Assembly: GCA_945898055.1 (NCBI GenBank)
Contig: CAMDGV010000003.1
Span: forward strand, 1-64,000
From: Akkermansia muciniphila
Lineage (GTDB): Bacteria > Verrucomicrobiota > Verrucomicrobiia > Limisphaerales > UBA9464
Direction of reading: 5' to 3'
Length of the DNA: 64,000 bases
Position 1 is the first letter of the stretch. Every line of letters starts with the position of its first letter. The notes under the pieces were generated by a model that was given only the letters and a program-made list of their open reading frames with translations, had not been told where the DNA came from and ran no database searches. Both the position numbers and the translations under genes were made by a program. This document shows, piece after piece, positions 8,482 through 18,172 of this stretch.

Positions 8482-9204
8482 TCAATTGTTAGAACCGACC
8501 CCGCGACGGCGCCACAACGCCAGACCCAAGAGAGCGGCGGCGCTCACCGCCGCATACTCGCCCGGTTCCGGAACCGCGGTGAAGGAACCGGTGGTCGTAA
8601 ACAGGCCTTGGTTGTTCTCCGGGACGAAGCTGGCGAGGATGAGGTTCAGTTGCCCAGATCCGCCGGTCAACGCCAGCACCTCGTTGTAGAAGGTCGGATC
8701 GGAACCCGGACTAGTCAGGGTCACCAAGCCCATACCCACCGCGGTGCTGTCGCTGAGGTCGGACACCTCGGCATAGAGGTACACGGAGGTGCCCGTAGCG
8801 ATCACCGTACTGCCACCGCCCGAGGCCGCGAGGCTAATGGTGAAGGGAACCAAGCTGAGATCGACCTCGGAGTAACGCTCGAACCCGCCGCTGCTGACCG
8901 TTGGCGAGAGGAAGGAACTCAGTTCCAAATCACCAAAGTCGAAGCGGAGCAGGGTAATGTCGTGGGTCGCGAAATAATTGAACCCAGACTGGGAAATTCC
9001 GTAGCCTTCACCTGATTCAATGGACCCCCATATTTTGGAGCCGAGGACCCAATCCTGGGTAGTGAGATTGCTGGCCACGAGCTTGCCGCCGAAGTCGAAG
9101 GTCGCGGCCGAGGCCGGACCGGCGAGGGCGGCAGCCATCGCGAGGAGGGTGATGGCGGTCCGGCGGGCGGCCGGGACGAGGAATCGAGGAGAGGTAGTGT
9201 TCAT
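8482..9204 (-). CDS. PEP-CTERM sorting-domain protein
   Basis: This 240-residue exported protein has a signal peptide up to about residue 33 (AITLLAMAAALAGPASAA). The central part is beta-rich and of unknown fold (about 34-205). The C-terminal PEP-CTERM signal has the motif VPEPGEYA, a hydrophobic helix and a basic RRR cluster, the tag processed by exosortase in EPS-producing Gram-negatives. No exosortase gene is present in this window. Codons are noticeably richer in G and C at third positions than in neighbouring genes, which hints at separate ancestry. It lies beside the transposase scar. Function beyond surface targeting is unknown. Confidence 0.85.
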   Translation of the reverse strand: MNTTSPRFLVPAARRTAITLLAMAAALAGPASAATFDFGGKLVASNLTTQDWVLGSKIWGSIESGEGYGISQSGFNYFATHDITLLRFDFGDLELSSFLSPTVSSGGFERYSEVDLSLVPFTISLAASGGGSTVIATGTSVYLYAEVSDLSDSTAVGMGLVTLTSPGSDPTFYNEVLALTGGSGQLNLILASFVPENNQGLFTTTGSFTAVPEPGEYAAVSAAALLGLALWRRRGVGSNN

Positions 9205-9930
9205 TGTTAATAACGGTTTTAGATAGGCCTTTCTCCATGCAAAACAACTTTATTCTCCATCGGTTTAAATAAATCGTGACCTCGGACTCACCGTTGCCAG
9301 TTCTCATTATAGTATTTTTCCCAGAGGCTCCACTCACTCAACTAACTCAGTCACTTCTCCCTCGGCAAATTAAACTCGCTCTCGACGTTCGTGCCGGCGG
9401 CCTAAGCGGTCACAGAAGATGTCCAATGACAACTTTCTCCGGTGGGTCGTTAAACAGAGATCCCAAGCTAAAAAAGTTTTCATCTGGGCAGGCGACAACC
9501 ACGGAAGATGAATTGGGAACTATGGAATTGGGCGCGCGCTTACTCTTTTCTTACCGGGGCAGTTCCCGGATACTCAGGTTCCACTCACTAACGCCCCGGC
9601 TGAAATTATTCCGCGGGAAACTCCGCATGCTGTTCGACGGCACCGGCGGAAAAGAGGTCATTTTGGGCGAAACAGTCGGGACCACGTCACCATGGGAGTT
9701 GAACCGGTAAGATTGTTTGGACCGGATTATGTCCATCAGTTGGCCGGTGCAGTTCACGCCATTCGTAGGCTAGGTGAACGTGTGGGTCGGGCAGAGTACG
9801 ACCGTGAAGTCAGCCTCGCCCAAGGCGCGCCAGCCTAATCCGGTGCCATCCATCGTGGGCTTTGGTAGCACCGCTTCGCCGGCGTCGAGCAGTTACGTCA
9901 GCAGGGGTAAGATGATACTGACTTTGGGGC
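9205..9930. other. 726-base stretch without a supported gene
   Basis: Several open frames exist but none has a recognisable protein or a sensible start. A 144-codon plus-strand frame (9276-9710) has mixed composition and no domain. A minus-strand frame near 9780-9900 reads LLDAGEAVLPKP...LGWRALGEADFTVVL and looks gene-like in codon choice, but it ends abruptly and has no start. The stretch probably holds decayed coding DNA linked to the adjacent transposon scar. Confidence 0.5.
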
Positions 9931-11247
9931 TTACTCACTCTTCGATCTGGTGACCGGCTTCTGTCCCCATCCCTCAGGTAAATCGGGCAGAGTATCGGAC
10001 AGCATTTCTCGAAGTGCTGATCGGTCGAGGCTCGAAAGATGATGAAAAGCCTCCGGACTTTCCTGAGCGTCGAGGATCGTCTTAATTCGCTCGTAAATGC
10101 GCTTTTTAAGGGGGGGCGGTAGTGCCCCGAATGCGGCAGAGTGGATCAAGAAACTGCAAGGCAATCGGAAGAGGCGCCGTTCCAAGTCCAATTCCCTCAA
10201 AGAGTGCCCGTACCGATCGCGTAAACCTACCGCCTGAAATGCGGCCGTAAACGCTGGGTCTCCTCGAATGGGTGCCGGCAGTGGAGCTTCACCCGAAAAC
10301 AAGAGTGCCTTTACTAAGGATTCAATGGGGGACTTTAGATACTCGATATGATGGTAGGCCTCCAGATTTTGAACCGCCATATAGTGTAAGCGAGTGATAA
10401 AATTGTGGAGGCGGACCTGATGTTGAAAAACCATCAACGCCACGATGTCGCTTCCGCCTGAAGGATAATTATCCATCAAAACCGACGACCCTAAAGAACT
10501 GCGGTCACCACCCAAGCTAAGAGTGAGTTTCGCTGGAAAAGAGTCACTACCCATACGGTTACCGCGATGCTCCATCTTGCCGTATTGACCGCTCACGTAC
10601 CAACCACCCCATCGCTCAGCAAAAGGGGTTCGATCGTCAATAGGGTCGATTCCTGTCGCAAGATTTACAACCCCCTGAGTATCCGTTTCCAATGAACGAA
10701 TGAGATGACCTGGAACACCTAAGGTTCGGGCGGTAGCGTGGCACTCAAGACACGAATCAACTCGTTTTAGAACAGGATGATCCGACTTCGTCTGATTCAA
10801 GGTAAAGAAAACGGCCCCCAACCGAGAATCCACTTCCGATAATTCGATGAGTGGAGCTCCGGGAATAAATCCAACATATGAAGTGTCGTTAAAATAGAGG
10901 GCTCTGGGATGGTTAGGATAAATGAAATCTCGTTGGAGAGATGTTTTTGAGAAAACTAACAATTGGGAATGCTGAGTGATTGCGAGCGATTTTAGAAGAG
11001 CGGAAAGCCAACCTTGTCGTTCGTCCCATTCCAATCGTGCTGAGCCACCTCGCAAGCGGGCCGCAAGTTGCGCGATTGGGCCACTGGATGTCTCCTGACT
11101 GTACCGTATACCCCCGTTTTCTAAATCAACTAAATGGGTAGATCCTTGAAAATCACCGCGAAGTTCAAACCCCAACAGGAGCAGTGCGGCGCACGCTTTT
11201 AATCGGCATCCAAAGGGAGATCGAAGCACTGCGGAAACAGAGAACAT
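9931..11247 (-). CDS. Exported protein with a single c-type haem site
   Basis: This 438-residue protein has an N-terminal hydrophobic export signal (LKACAALLLLGFEL, about residues 17-30). One CXXCH motif (CLECH, about residue 167) follows the segment LKRVDS and precedes ATARTLGVPGH. The remaining sequence, including GGWYVSGQYGKMEHRGN and an Arg/Tyr-rich C-terminal half, resembles a family of 'cytochrome c domain' hypothetical proteins of PVC bacteria, without a known reaction. Flanking genes do not suggest a pathway. The single haem could act as an electron entry point or a structural site. The start at 11247 gives a normal signal peptide. Confidence 0.75.
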   Translation of the reverse strand: MFSVSAVLRSPFGCRLKACAALLLLGFELRGDFQGSTHLVDLENGGIRYSQETSSGPIAQLAARLRGGSARLEWDERQGWLSALLKSLAITQHSQLLVFSKTSLQRDFIYPNHPRALYFNDTSYVGFIPGAPLIELSEVDSRLGAVFFTLNQTKSDHPVLKRVDSCLECHATARTLGVPGHLIRSLETDTQGVVNLATGIDPIDDRTPFAERWGGWYVSGQYGKMEHRGNRMGSDSFPAKLTLSLGGDRSSLGSSVLMDNYPSGGSDIVALMVFQHQVRLHNFITRLHYMAVQNLEAYHHIEYLKSPIESLVKALLFSGEAPLPAPIRGDPAFTAAFQAVGLRDRYGHSLRELDLERRLFRLPCSFLIHSAAFGALPPPLKKRIYERIKTILDAQESPEAFHHLSSLDRSALREMLSDTLPDLPEGWGQKPVTRSKSE

Positions 11248-11311
11248 AATTCATTAACAAAATCGTGGTTTTAGACTTGAGGTAAAGAGGTAAACCTCTA
11301 TTTTTTCTGTC

Positions 11312-11860
11312 ATGGTCCGCTCTCTCTTCACTACTTTCGTGCTCGCCCTTTTTCTAGCCGCCAACCGAGGGCAGGAAGGGAGGGCCGCCGAACTTAAGGT
11401 TGGATCCTTTACCTTCAAAGTCAGTGCCCCTTGGATCCCGAAAGTCGAACCCCGAATGATGAGTGCCGGCGGATTCACCCTAACCGGCAAGGGAGGTGCG
11501 GCCCCGGTCGAGGCTGATTTTTATCACTTCGGGTCAGGGGGTGGCGGTGGCATTGAGCCGAATCTGAAACGCTGGCAGTCCCAATTTACTCCGGGAGTCG
11601 ATGGCAAACCGGTGGTCATGGAACGTGAGGAAATCGGGTCCAGAAGTCAGAAGGCACTCCTAGTTACGATCAAGGGCACTTTCTTGAGTGGCCCCGCCAT
11701 GTCTCCCAACAAGGTGCCCATGCCCAACTACGTGATGCTCGGAGCAATTCTCTCGAGTTCCGAGGGTGATGTCTTTCTCAAAGTTACCGGTCCCGAAGCC
11801 GCGACCCTAGCGATCAAGGATCAATTGAAGGAAATTGTGAAGGCGGCTTTGCCCAAGTAA
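11312..11860 (+). CDS. Small secreted protein of unknown function
   Basis: This 182-residue protein has a signal peptide (MVRSLFTTFVLALFLAANRG, cleavage near GRAAE). The mature part is beta-rich with a glycine stretch (SGGGGGIEP, about residue 75) and conserved-looking VTIKGTFL. I recognise no family by name; similar proteins of this size with an initial VGSFTF segment are common as hypothetical proteins in Verrucomicrobia. It is divergent from the preceding gene, with 64 bases between starts, so the two may share a promoter region. Confidence 0.75.
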   Translation: MVRSLFTTFVLALFLAANRGQEGRAAELKVGSFTFKVSAPWIPKVEPRMMSAGGFTLTGKGGAAPVEADFYHFGSGGGGGIEPNLKRWQSQFTPGVDGKPVVMEREEIGSRSQKALLVTIKGTFLSGPAMSPNKVPMPNYVMLGAILSSSEGDVFLKVTGPEAATLAIKDQLKEIVKAALPK

Positions 11861-12031
11861 GCCAGCGCGACTGTTCCCGCTCTTGAAGGCGCCTGTTGCT
11901 GAGATGAACAGTCACGCCGAATGCCGATTAACCTCCGTTTCGATCGGTTTCCCTGGAAGAGCGATCGGGGTAGAACTGGCGTGGTAACCAGTCCGATGGT
12001 GCCTCAACCGCGACCGAAGAGAGGTTCAATA

Positions 12032-13126
12032 CTATTTCAAAACCGTGGCAAATGCGGAGCAGACCAAGTCCACTTCTTGGTCGGTAAGATAAGGGTTCAT
12101 AGGCAGGCTCAATCCTTCATTTGAAACTTTTTCGGCGCACGGGAACTCGCCTGCTTGATGGCCAAGATAAGCGAAGACCGGCTGTCGATGCAGGGGCACA
12201 GCGTAGTAACTCACCGATGGGATACCCAACTTAGCGAGCGCGGCGCTAATCTCGTCGCGTTTCGGTGAGAGCACGGTGTATTGAGCATAAACGGACGTGT
12301 TGCCATCGGCCACGCGGGGAAGGGTTACGCCGAGGTGCCCAAGCTTTTCGTTATAGGTGGCGGCTACTCGCTGACGCTTGGCGATTTCATCGTCAAAGAT
12401 TTCCAGTTTTTCCAACAAAATAGCCGCTTGAAGGGTGTCGAGACGACCGTTGATGCCGAGGATTGGATGGTAATGTTTTCTGGCTTGGCCGTGGACGCGA
12501 ATCTGGCGCATTGCTTCGGCGAGTTGATCATCATTGGTAAAAAGCGCGCCTCCATCGCCGTAGCAACCGAGGGGCTTAGTAGGAAAGAACGAAGTGCTGC
12601 CAATCGTGGAAAGCGCACAGGATCGACGACCGTGATGTAGGGCGCCAAAGGATTGCGCCGCATCTTCTATGACAGGTAGATTGTGATTTGCGGCGATGGC
12701 GTTGATGGAGTCCATATCGGCCACTTGACCAAAAATTCCGACGGGCATAATAGCCTTGGTTCTGGAGGTGATGGCCGCTTCAAGCTTAGCGGGATCGAGG
12801 TTCCAACTATTGGGATCAATGTCTACGAAGACAGGTTTGGCTCTCAGCAACGCAATCATTTCTGCGGTTGAGATCCAAGTATAGGGCACGGTGATCACCT
12901 CGTCGTCCACGCTGATTCCCAAGGCCATCATGGCGATGAGGAGCGTATCCGTTCCACTGGCCGCACCGATGCAATGTTTCACGCCTACGTATTCCGCAAG
13001 CTTCGTTTCAAGCTCAGCGATTTCTGGTCCCATGATGTAATTACCGTGCTCGAGCACCGTGGCGATGCGTTGGTCAATTTTTCCGCGGATACGTTTCTGT
13101 TGAGATTTAAGATCAATAAATTGCAT
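12032..13126 (-). CDS. DegT/DnrJ/EryC1/StrS-family sugar aminotransferase, WbpE-like
   Basis: This 364-residue PLP enzyme of the sugar-nucleotide aminotransferase family closely follows the WbpE pattern (FIDLKSQQ..., YIMGPEI, GAASGTDTLLIAMMALGI). WbpE transfers an amino group to UDP-2-acetamido-2-deoxy-3-oxo-glucuronate for O-antigen synthesis. The PLP-binding lysine is Lys184 in FFPTKPLG; Asp155 in EDAAQSFGA should pair with the pyridine nitrogen, and GCYGDGGA follows. It is cytoplasmic with no signal peptide. Usual partner genes (wbpA, wbpB, wbpD) are not in this window, so the product is inferred from family likeness. It suggests amino-sugar decoration of a surface glycan. Confidence 0.88.
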   Translation of the reverse strand: MQFIDLKSQQKRIRGKIDQRIATVLEHGNYIMGPEIAELETKLAEYVGVKHCIGAASGTDTLLIAMMALGISVDDEVITVPYTWISTAEMIALLRAKPVFVDIDPNSWNLDPAKLEAAITSRTKAIMPVGIFGQVADMDSINAIAANHNLPVIEDAAQSFGALHHGRRSCALSTIGSTSFFPTKPLGCYGDGGALFTNDDQLAEAMRQIRVHGQARKHYHPILGINGRLDTLQAAILLEKLEIFDDEIAKRQRVAATYNEKLGHLGVTLPRVADGNTSVYAQYTVLSPKRDEISAALAKLGIPSVSYYAVPLHRQPVFAYLGHQAGEFPCAEKVSNEGLSLPMNPYLTDQEVDLVCSAFATVLK

Positions 13127-13367
13127 GTCGACGACGTGGAGGGTGAGTGTCTTGACGGGGTGTCTGGGCGGTCCACCAAGGCCGGGCGAAGCTTGCCGTA
13201 AATGAGGGCCGATCTATAGACAAAATAACGTTTCCGTAGCAGTCCCAAGGCCCGTAACCCAGCGAACAACAACAATCTTGCCTTGTTGTTTTGCGCTCGG
13301 GCTTTTCTGTTGGGTCTTCGCAGATCAAGGCTGGTGATCTGTTTCTAGCGTGAGTAAGTTCATCGAT

Positions 13368-14414
13368 ATGAACTTCCCGAGACCTTGGTTTTCACGCCGC
13401 TCTTTTCTCGAATACGGCGCAGCGACCGCAGGTAATGTCCTTGGATTTCCCCATCTGCAGGCTGCGGATCAAGTGGTACTCGGACAGGGTGATTTTCGCT
13501 ATCGAGTGGTGCCAGGTTGGGGAAATCTGGGGCCGTCAACACCGGTCAATGATTGCCACGGCCTCGTGGTGGACCGTGAAGGGCACATTCTGCTTTTTAC
13601 CAACGAGACAAAGAATAATATTATCGTCTACGATCGCAAAGGGCGATTAGTCCACAAGTGGGGCACTGAGTACCCTGGAGCGCACGGTTTATCCTTGGTA
13701 ACGGAAGGGGCCCGCGAGGTTTTATATCTTACCGATCTTGTTCGGCATTGCGTGGTGAAGACCTCGTTAGACGGGGCGATTCTTAAGGAGTGGAAGTACC
13801 CCGAAGCATCAGGAAAGTACCCGCGTCAAGAGGACTACTGTCCCTCTTGGACCTTGCACGAAGGCAGTTTGGGGTTTTTCGTCTTGGACGGGTATGGGCG
13901 AGATTACATCCATCACTACAGCCCCGATGGACGGTGGTTAAAAACCTTCGGCGGAGCGGAGGGTGGAATTGTCCATTGGGGACCGCACGGAGGGATGATC
14001 GATATCGACGCGACTGGGGTACCGACCTTGCTCATCGCCATGAGTGATCAACAGTCTTTGTTGCGGCTCACTACCGAAGGGCGTCGCTTAGGGATGATCC
14101 CGATGCCCGGAGGCAATCCACGGCAAATTCGGCGAGTTGAACGGAATTATTTTGTCGCGCATTTAGCGGATAATTGGCCGAAGGATCGGGCTAGTCGTGG
14201 GTATATCTCGGTGCTTGATCGGTCTTTGCGGGTGGTCTCGAATGTCGGCGGTACGGCGCCGGAATATGATTCCAAGGGTGTCTTGAAGCCAATGGCGCAC
14301 CTCGGCGATACCTTTCTGCATCCGCACGATTTAGCGGTGGATAGTGAAGGGAGTCTCTACGTCGCCCAGTTCGCATCGGGTCGAACTTACCCGATTAAAT
14401 TAGAGCGAATTTGA
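13368..14414 (+). CDS. Tat-exported six-bladed beta-propeller (NHL-type) protein
   Basis: The protein starts with a twin-arginine signal (SRRSFLEYGAATAG), so it should be folded in the cytoplasm and exported by the Tat pathway. The remainder, about 310 residues, is built of NHL/SMP-30-like repeats, including VNDCHGLVVDREGHI, YVAQFASG and HPHDLAVDSEGSLY, as in peptidyl-glycine lyase-like and six-bladed propellers. No catalytic residues can be named. I prefer the ATG at 13368 over the GTG at 13350 because it puts the twin arginines near the N-terminus. It may bind a ligand or hydrolyse a lactone-type substrate, but this is open. Confidence 0.78.
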   Translation: MNFPRPWFSRRSFLEYGAATAGNVLGFPHLQAADQVVLGQGDFRYRVVPGWGNLGPSTPVNDCHGLVVDREGHILLFTNETKNNIIVYDRKGRLVHKWGTEYPGAHGLSLVTEGAREVLYLTDLVRHCVVKTSLDGAILKEWKYPEASGKYPRQEDYCPSWTLHEGSLGFFVLDGYGRDYIHHYSPDGRWLKTFGGAEGGIVHWGPHGGMIDIDATGVPTLLIAMSDQQSLLRLTTEGRRLGMIPMPGGNPRQIRRVERNYFVAHLADNWPKDRASRGYISVLDRSLRVVSNVGGTAPEYDSKGVLKPMAHLGDTFLHPHDLAVDSEGSLYVAQFASGRTYPIKLERI

Positions 14415-14516
14415 GCGCAATCTAAGTCCTCGTTTAACGATCAAGCCCTGCCGCGGTATCTACCTGTTACTAGTGAGTTAATCGCCATAAATGGACTCGA
14501 TCTCTCGGGCCGTTTC

Positions 14517-17228
14517 CTAGGGTAACAAGTCTGCCTGAATCGCCTTTGCCTGCGCTTCAGCGTCGGCGAGAGGTTTACCCGCTGCCATTCCGGGTCGCTT
14601 GTGACCCGAGTAGGTCAACCAAGCATCCTTTTGAATTCGCTGGCGTTGACGGACTAGCGACAAGATTTTAGTCGCACGTTCACCAGCGAACACCGGTTCG
14701 GGTAAGGGTGCGGCGACGACCTCGGTGGGTGCGCCTAATTCAGCAAGAAAGGCGCGCGCGATAAGCCAATGGCCTTGCCTATTTGCATGGACGCCATCGC
14801 CGGCTAAACGAAAGTTTGAATCTTTTTGACGTGTCACCTCGAGGAATTGCCGCATCGGTCCATGGACGTCACTGACGGCCCATCCCTGAGTTCGTTGTGC
14901 GATTAACCAGTCGGAGTAAGCACCAAGAACGCCGTCATAACCTTCAAAGGGTTGCGGATATGCCGTAAGACCTGCCGGTAAAGTCCGTCCAGCTAGGGGG
15001 ATCGGATCAAAGGTCGGAGGGGTCAAATGAAGAACCCGAACGCCTTCGTGTGCGGCAGTTTCGTGAAGGCGACGCAACCCATCTTTGAATTTATTAAAAC
15101 GTTCTTCATTGAGTGGAAAATAAATTCCGTCGTTCATGCCGTAGCAGGCCAAAATCAAATCCGGTTTAACCTTGGCAAGAATACGGCCTAATCGTTCATT
15201 AATATCGGGTCGAGGAAAGGTGCCGCCGGCGTGCCCTTCCTCAGATAATCCAGACGCTGTTTCGCTCGGGAGGCCTAAGTTAATGAATTCGGGATGGGCC
15301 TTAGGGAAGTGAAGTCGCACCCAAGTTTCTACGAACTCCACCCAATCTCCCCCGTAGGTAATACTATCGCCCACCACCGCAATCCGATGCGCGGCCAAGA
15401 CGGCCCGGGCACTTTCCGTCGGGGCACTCCAAGGGTTCGCGGGCACGAGCCGAATTTGACGAAGATCCATCACCGCGCCGCCCGGTTTACGGCGGGGTTT
15501 TACGGCAAAAACGTGGGCACCCTCGGCGAGGGTGATCCGGCCTGGATGACGCACGATAAAGTTTTGGAAGTGGCCGGTTTCTTCCACCTTAAAGGGGACC
15601 GTTTGCCCATCAATGATCAGGTCCACCTCGCTACCACCGCTGCCACGTCCGCAGCCTTGTGTTAGTTCAATTTCAAAAGAACCCGCTGCTTTGAGAGTGA
15701 AGGTCCAAGAAGCCCAGTCTTCCACTCTCCCCCAATACCCGAGCGTGTTTTTAAAGGGCATAGGCTCGTAGCGGAGTGTGGTTCCGTGGACGACCGCCGA
15801 GCGGGAGTGAAGAAGAATTGAGCCGTCAGTGGTGGCTGTTTGCGGGGTTGCGATATAGTTCGAATTACCCATCGGCCACTGGCTACCGACTCGCCCCTGC
15901 CAGTCCGCAAGGCGACGGGCTAATTGCAAAACTTGGTCGGGTTGAGCGACGCTGAGGTCGGTTGTTTCCCCAGGATCCTCGGTTAGGTTAAAAAGCTCGT
16001 TTCGACCGTCTTCAAAATATTGGATCAATTTCCAATTATCCGAGCGGATAGCAGAATACGGGGTCGCTCCGCCCGGATGATAATGGGGATAATGCCAGAA
16101 GAGCGACTCGCGTCCTAGGGCGGCCGAGGGATCTTTAAATACAGGAGTGAGGTCGAGTCCATCGGGAGCAACGGACGCAGCTTTTTCACCCAGAGCAGTA
16201 GCAACAGTCGCCGCAATATCCATGGAAATGACCGGTTGACTCGAGGTGGATCCCTCTTGAGTGATTCCTGGCCAACGGACAATTAGAGGGATACGAACAC
16301 CGCCCTCATAGGGGGATCCTTTTCCAGATCGGAGCGGGGAGTTGGAGGTGGGAGGCTTTGCCCCTAGCACTAACCCGCCGTTATCCGAGGTGAAAATGAT
16401 TAGCGTCTTCTCAGTAAGTCCCGACTCATCGATAGCCTTAAGAATGCGACCAACCGCCGCATCAACGCTTTCGAGCATCGCCGCATAAGTGGCATTAGCT
16501 TGAGCGTTTGTTGCTTGGGCTGTTTTGGATCGGTATTTCTGTTCTAGCTCCGGTTTAGCTTGAAGGGGTGTATGAACCCCGTAGAGCGCCAGGCTGATGA
16601 AGAAAGGCGTCGATCGATGGGAAGTGATATAAGCGGCCGCATCGGCCCCTTGACGATCGGTGAGATATTCCCCCTGGGCCCCATCCTTCAGTGTTGGAAG
16701 TCCGTACGGTGCGAAGTAGGAGGGCGGTTGCCCTCGATGATCGCCCCCTAGATTAACATCGAAGCCCTGTTCTAAAGGCCCAAAGCCCTCGCCCCCTAAA
16801 TGCCATTTGCCGATATGAACAGTCGAGTAACCGGCGGCGCGCGCTCGTTCTGCGAGAGTCGTTTCGCTGAGGGGTAGTTGCTTCACCCAATCGACGGGCG
16901 GACGCAGTTTAGCCGTAGGAGCCTCGTGACCGGCGATCCAATCCGTAATCTTTAAACGTGCGGGATACTTTCCAGTAAGTAGCGCCGCTCGGGTTGGGGA
17001 ACAGACTGTGCACGCCGAGTAAGCCTGAGTAAACCGAATCCCAGTGCGAGCAAGGCGATCGAGATGTGGAGTTTTGTGAAAGGAACTTCCGGTCACACCG
17101 AGATCATGGGCACCTAAATCATCGGCGAGAATAAGCACGATATTAGGTTTTGGAACAGTCGCGGCCTGGAGGGCGGTCACGACACTGATTAACCCAACGA
17201 TGAACCGGACCAAATAGGCATGGGACAT
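14517..17228 (-). CDS. Sulfatase fused to an SGNH/GDSL hydrolase
   Basis: This 903-residue exported enzyme has three parts. Residues 1-22 are a signal peptide. Residues about 27-450 are a type I sulfatase: metal ligands Asp36 and Asp37 in LADDLGA, the formylglycine site Cys76 in CSPTR, HIGKWHLGG at 138-146 and SDNGG at 281-285. Residues about 465-600 form a beta-sandwich, possibly carbohydrate-binding. Residues about 613-835 are an SGNH hydrolase: Ser622 in GDSITYG, Asn699 in YGMNDG, Asp811 and His814 in DGVHAN. Both catalytic sites are complete. Together they could remove a sulfate and an ester group from one algal polysaccharide. Cys-type activation needs an anaerobic or FGE-type maturase not seen here. 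Confidence 0.93.
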   Translation of the reverse strand: MSHAYLVRFIVGLISVVTALQAATVPKPNIVLILADDLGAHDLGVTGSSFHKTPHLDRLARTGIRFTQAYSACTVCSPTRAALLTGKYPARLKITDWIAGHEAPTAKLRPPVDWVKQLPLSETTLAERARAAGYSTVHIGKWHLGGEGFGPLEQGFDVNLGGDHRGQPPSYFAPYGLPTLKDGAQGEYLTDRQGADAAAYITSHRSTPFFISLALYGVHTPLQAKPELEQKYRSKTAQATNAQANATYAAMLESVDAAVGRILKAIDESGLTEKTLIIFTSDNGGLVLGAKPPTSNSPLRSGKGSPYEGGVRIPLIVRWPGITQEGSTSSQPVISMDIAATVATALGEKAASVAPDGLDLTPVFKDPSAALGRESLFWHYPHYHPGGATPYSAIRSDNWKLIQYFEDGRNELFNLTEDPGETTDLSVAQPDQVLQLARRLADWQGRVGSQWPMGNSNYIATPQTATTDGSILLHSRSAVVHGTTLRYEPMPFKNTLGYWGRVEDWASWTFTLKAAGSFEIELTQGCGRGSGGSEVDLIIDGQTVPFKVEETGHFQNFIVRHPGRITLAEGAHVFAVKPRRKPGGAVMDLRQIRLVPANPWSAPTESARAVLAAHRIAVVGDSITYGGDWVEFVETWVRLHFPKAHPEFINLGLPSETASGLSEEGHAGGTFPRPDINERLGRILAKVKPDLILACYGMNDGIYFPLNEERFNKFKDGLRRLHETAAHEGVRVLHLTPPTFDPIPLAGRTLPAGLTAYPQPFEGYDGVLGAYSDWLIAQRTQGWAVSDVHGPMRQFLEVTRQKDSNFRLAGDGVHANRQGHWLIARAFLAELGAPTEVVAAPLPEPVFAGERATKILSLVRQRQRIQKDAWLTYSGHKRPGMAAGKPLADAEAQAKAIQADLLP

Positions 17229-17400
17229 ACCGGAGATTAGGCTGTCTGAGTTATCGAGAAAAGCTCAAAAATAGGTCGGATCTGAAGAAATTGGAGCCCA
17301 AATGGAGCCTCTCGAACCTGACGATGCGGACTAGGCCCCGAGTGGATTAAAGAGCGGCCTGAGTAGAGCTGAAAAGGGATCGACCTAGTCCTTTGACGGC

Positions 17401-17600
17401 TTATTTGATCGGTGACAAATCAACGGTACTTGTACCAAGGGAAAAGGCGCTCGTGATCCTTGGATAGGCGCGGTAGGACTCGCCCTTGGATTTCGGCGAG
17501 AGTTCTTCGGTCATAGGAAATCCTGTCACGTTGATGAGGAACTGGCCCATGGCGATCGGTGTGAGCAACCAAAAAAAAGTGGAGACCCCAAGACGGCGAC
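17401..17600 (-). pseudogene. C-terminal relic of a DUF1295 (steroid 5-alpha-reductase-like) membrane protein
   Basis: The last part of a minus-strand frame, ending in TAA at 17401, reads FWLLTPIAMGQFLIN, TGFPMTEELSPKSKGE and SYRAYPRITSAF. This is the C-terminal signature of DUF1295/steroid 5-alpha-reductase-like membrane proteins, which normally contain TGIPMTE...GE.YR.YQR.TSAF. Only about 65 residues match. Further upstream (17610-17877) the frame stays open by chance but its sequence is unlike the family, with no HPNY motif. I interpret this as the end of a gene deleted in its 5' two-thirds. Confidence 0.55.
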
Positions 17601-18172
17601 AGCAAAGCTCAGTCAAATAGCTGTTTCGAAAAAGTCGTTTGGAGGCCATGAGTCCTTGCTGAGTTTCGCAAAAATAGAAGGTGACTGGGTTGAAGATAGA
17701 GCCAGCAACACACGTGAGAGTGATGAGGGTCACTCGGGCGTCTGCTAGAAGGCAGAAATCTTGAGAAGCTACCTCATGGCGAAGAGAGATCTTGGTCGTC
17801 TTGTTCGAAGAGGGACGGGGACACCTCAGAGGATCCGAGTCACGAAATTCGCAAAGAGTTCGGCGATTGCGACCCAAGGGGCGTCAGGGCTGATTAATCG
17901 AGTGCAGTTCATCAAGATTGAGGCACGGAAAGAAGAGTTCAGGTTTAGGGCGATTTTTCGGTGGCTTCAAGGGCTAGGGGCACCGTTCTGGCACTCGTAG
18001 AGGCAGGAATTGACAAGCGGCATTGTTGATTTAACAGGCTGGTCCATTGACTTTTTAGAGGGGGCCCCGAATTGATTTCAAGTCGAGCCGATGGAAAATT
18101 TCGCTTCTGAAGCGGTCTTACGTGGTAGTTTTGACCGAGATGTGTATTGTCCGACACCTCGTGAACGAAGGT
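17601..18172. other. Intergenic stretch without a supported gene
   Basis: About 570 bases between the DUF1295 relic and the ABC-F gene. Frames open on both strands are short and without domain signals. The first part may be decayed coding DNA belonging to the relic. The last 50 bases contain the alternative upstream starts of the ABC-F frame (GTG 18122, ATG 18140, GTG 18161). Confidence 0.4.

Noticed and set aside
9276-9710. 144-codon plus-strand frame
   Set aside because: No start context, mixed composition, no domain and a competing minus-strand frame.
12985-13275. 96-codon minus-strand frame before the aminotransferase gene
   Set aside because: The first half (LLFAGLRALGLLRKRYF) looks protein-like, but it overlaps the well-supported aminotransferase start in another frame and has no family match.
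17605-17877. Upstream extension of the DUF1295 frame to 158 codons
   Set aside because: The extension lacks family motifs and membrane pattern; only the last ~65 residues match.
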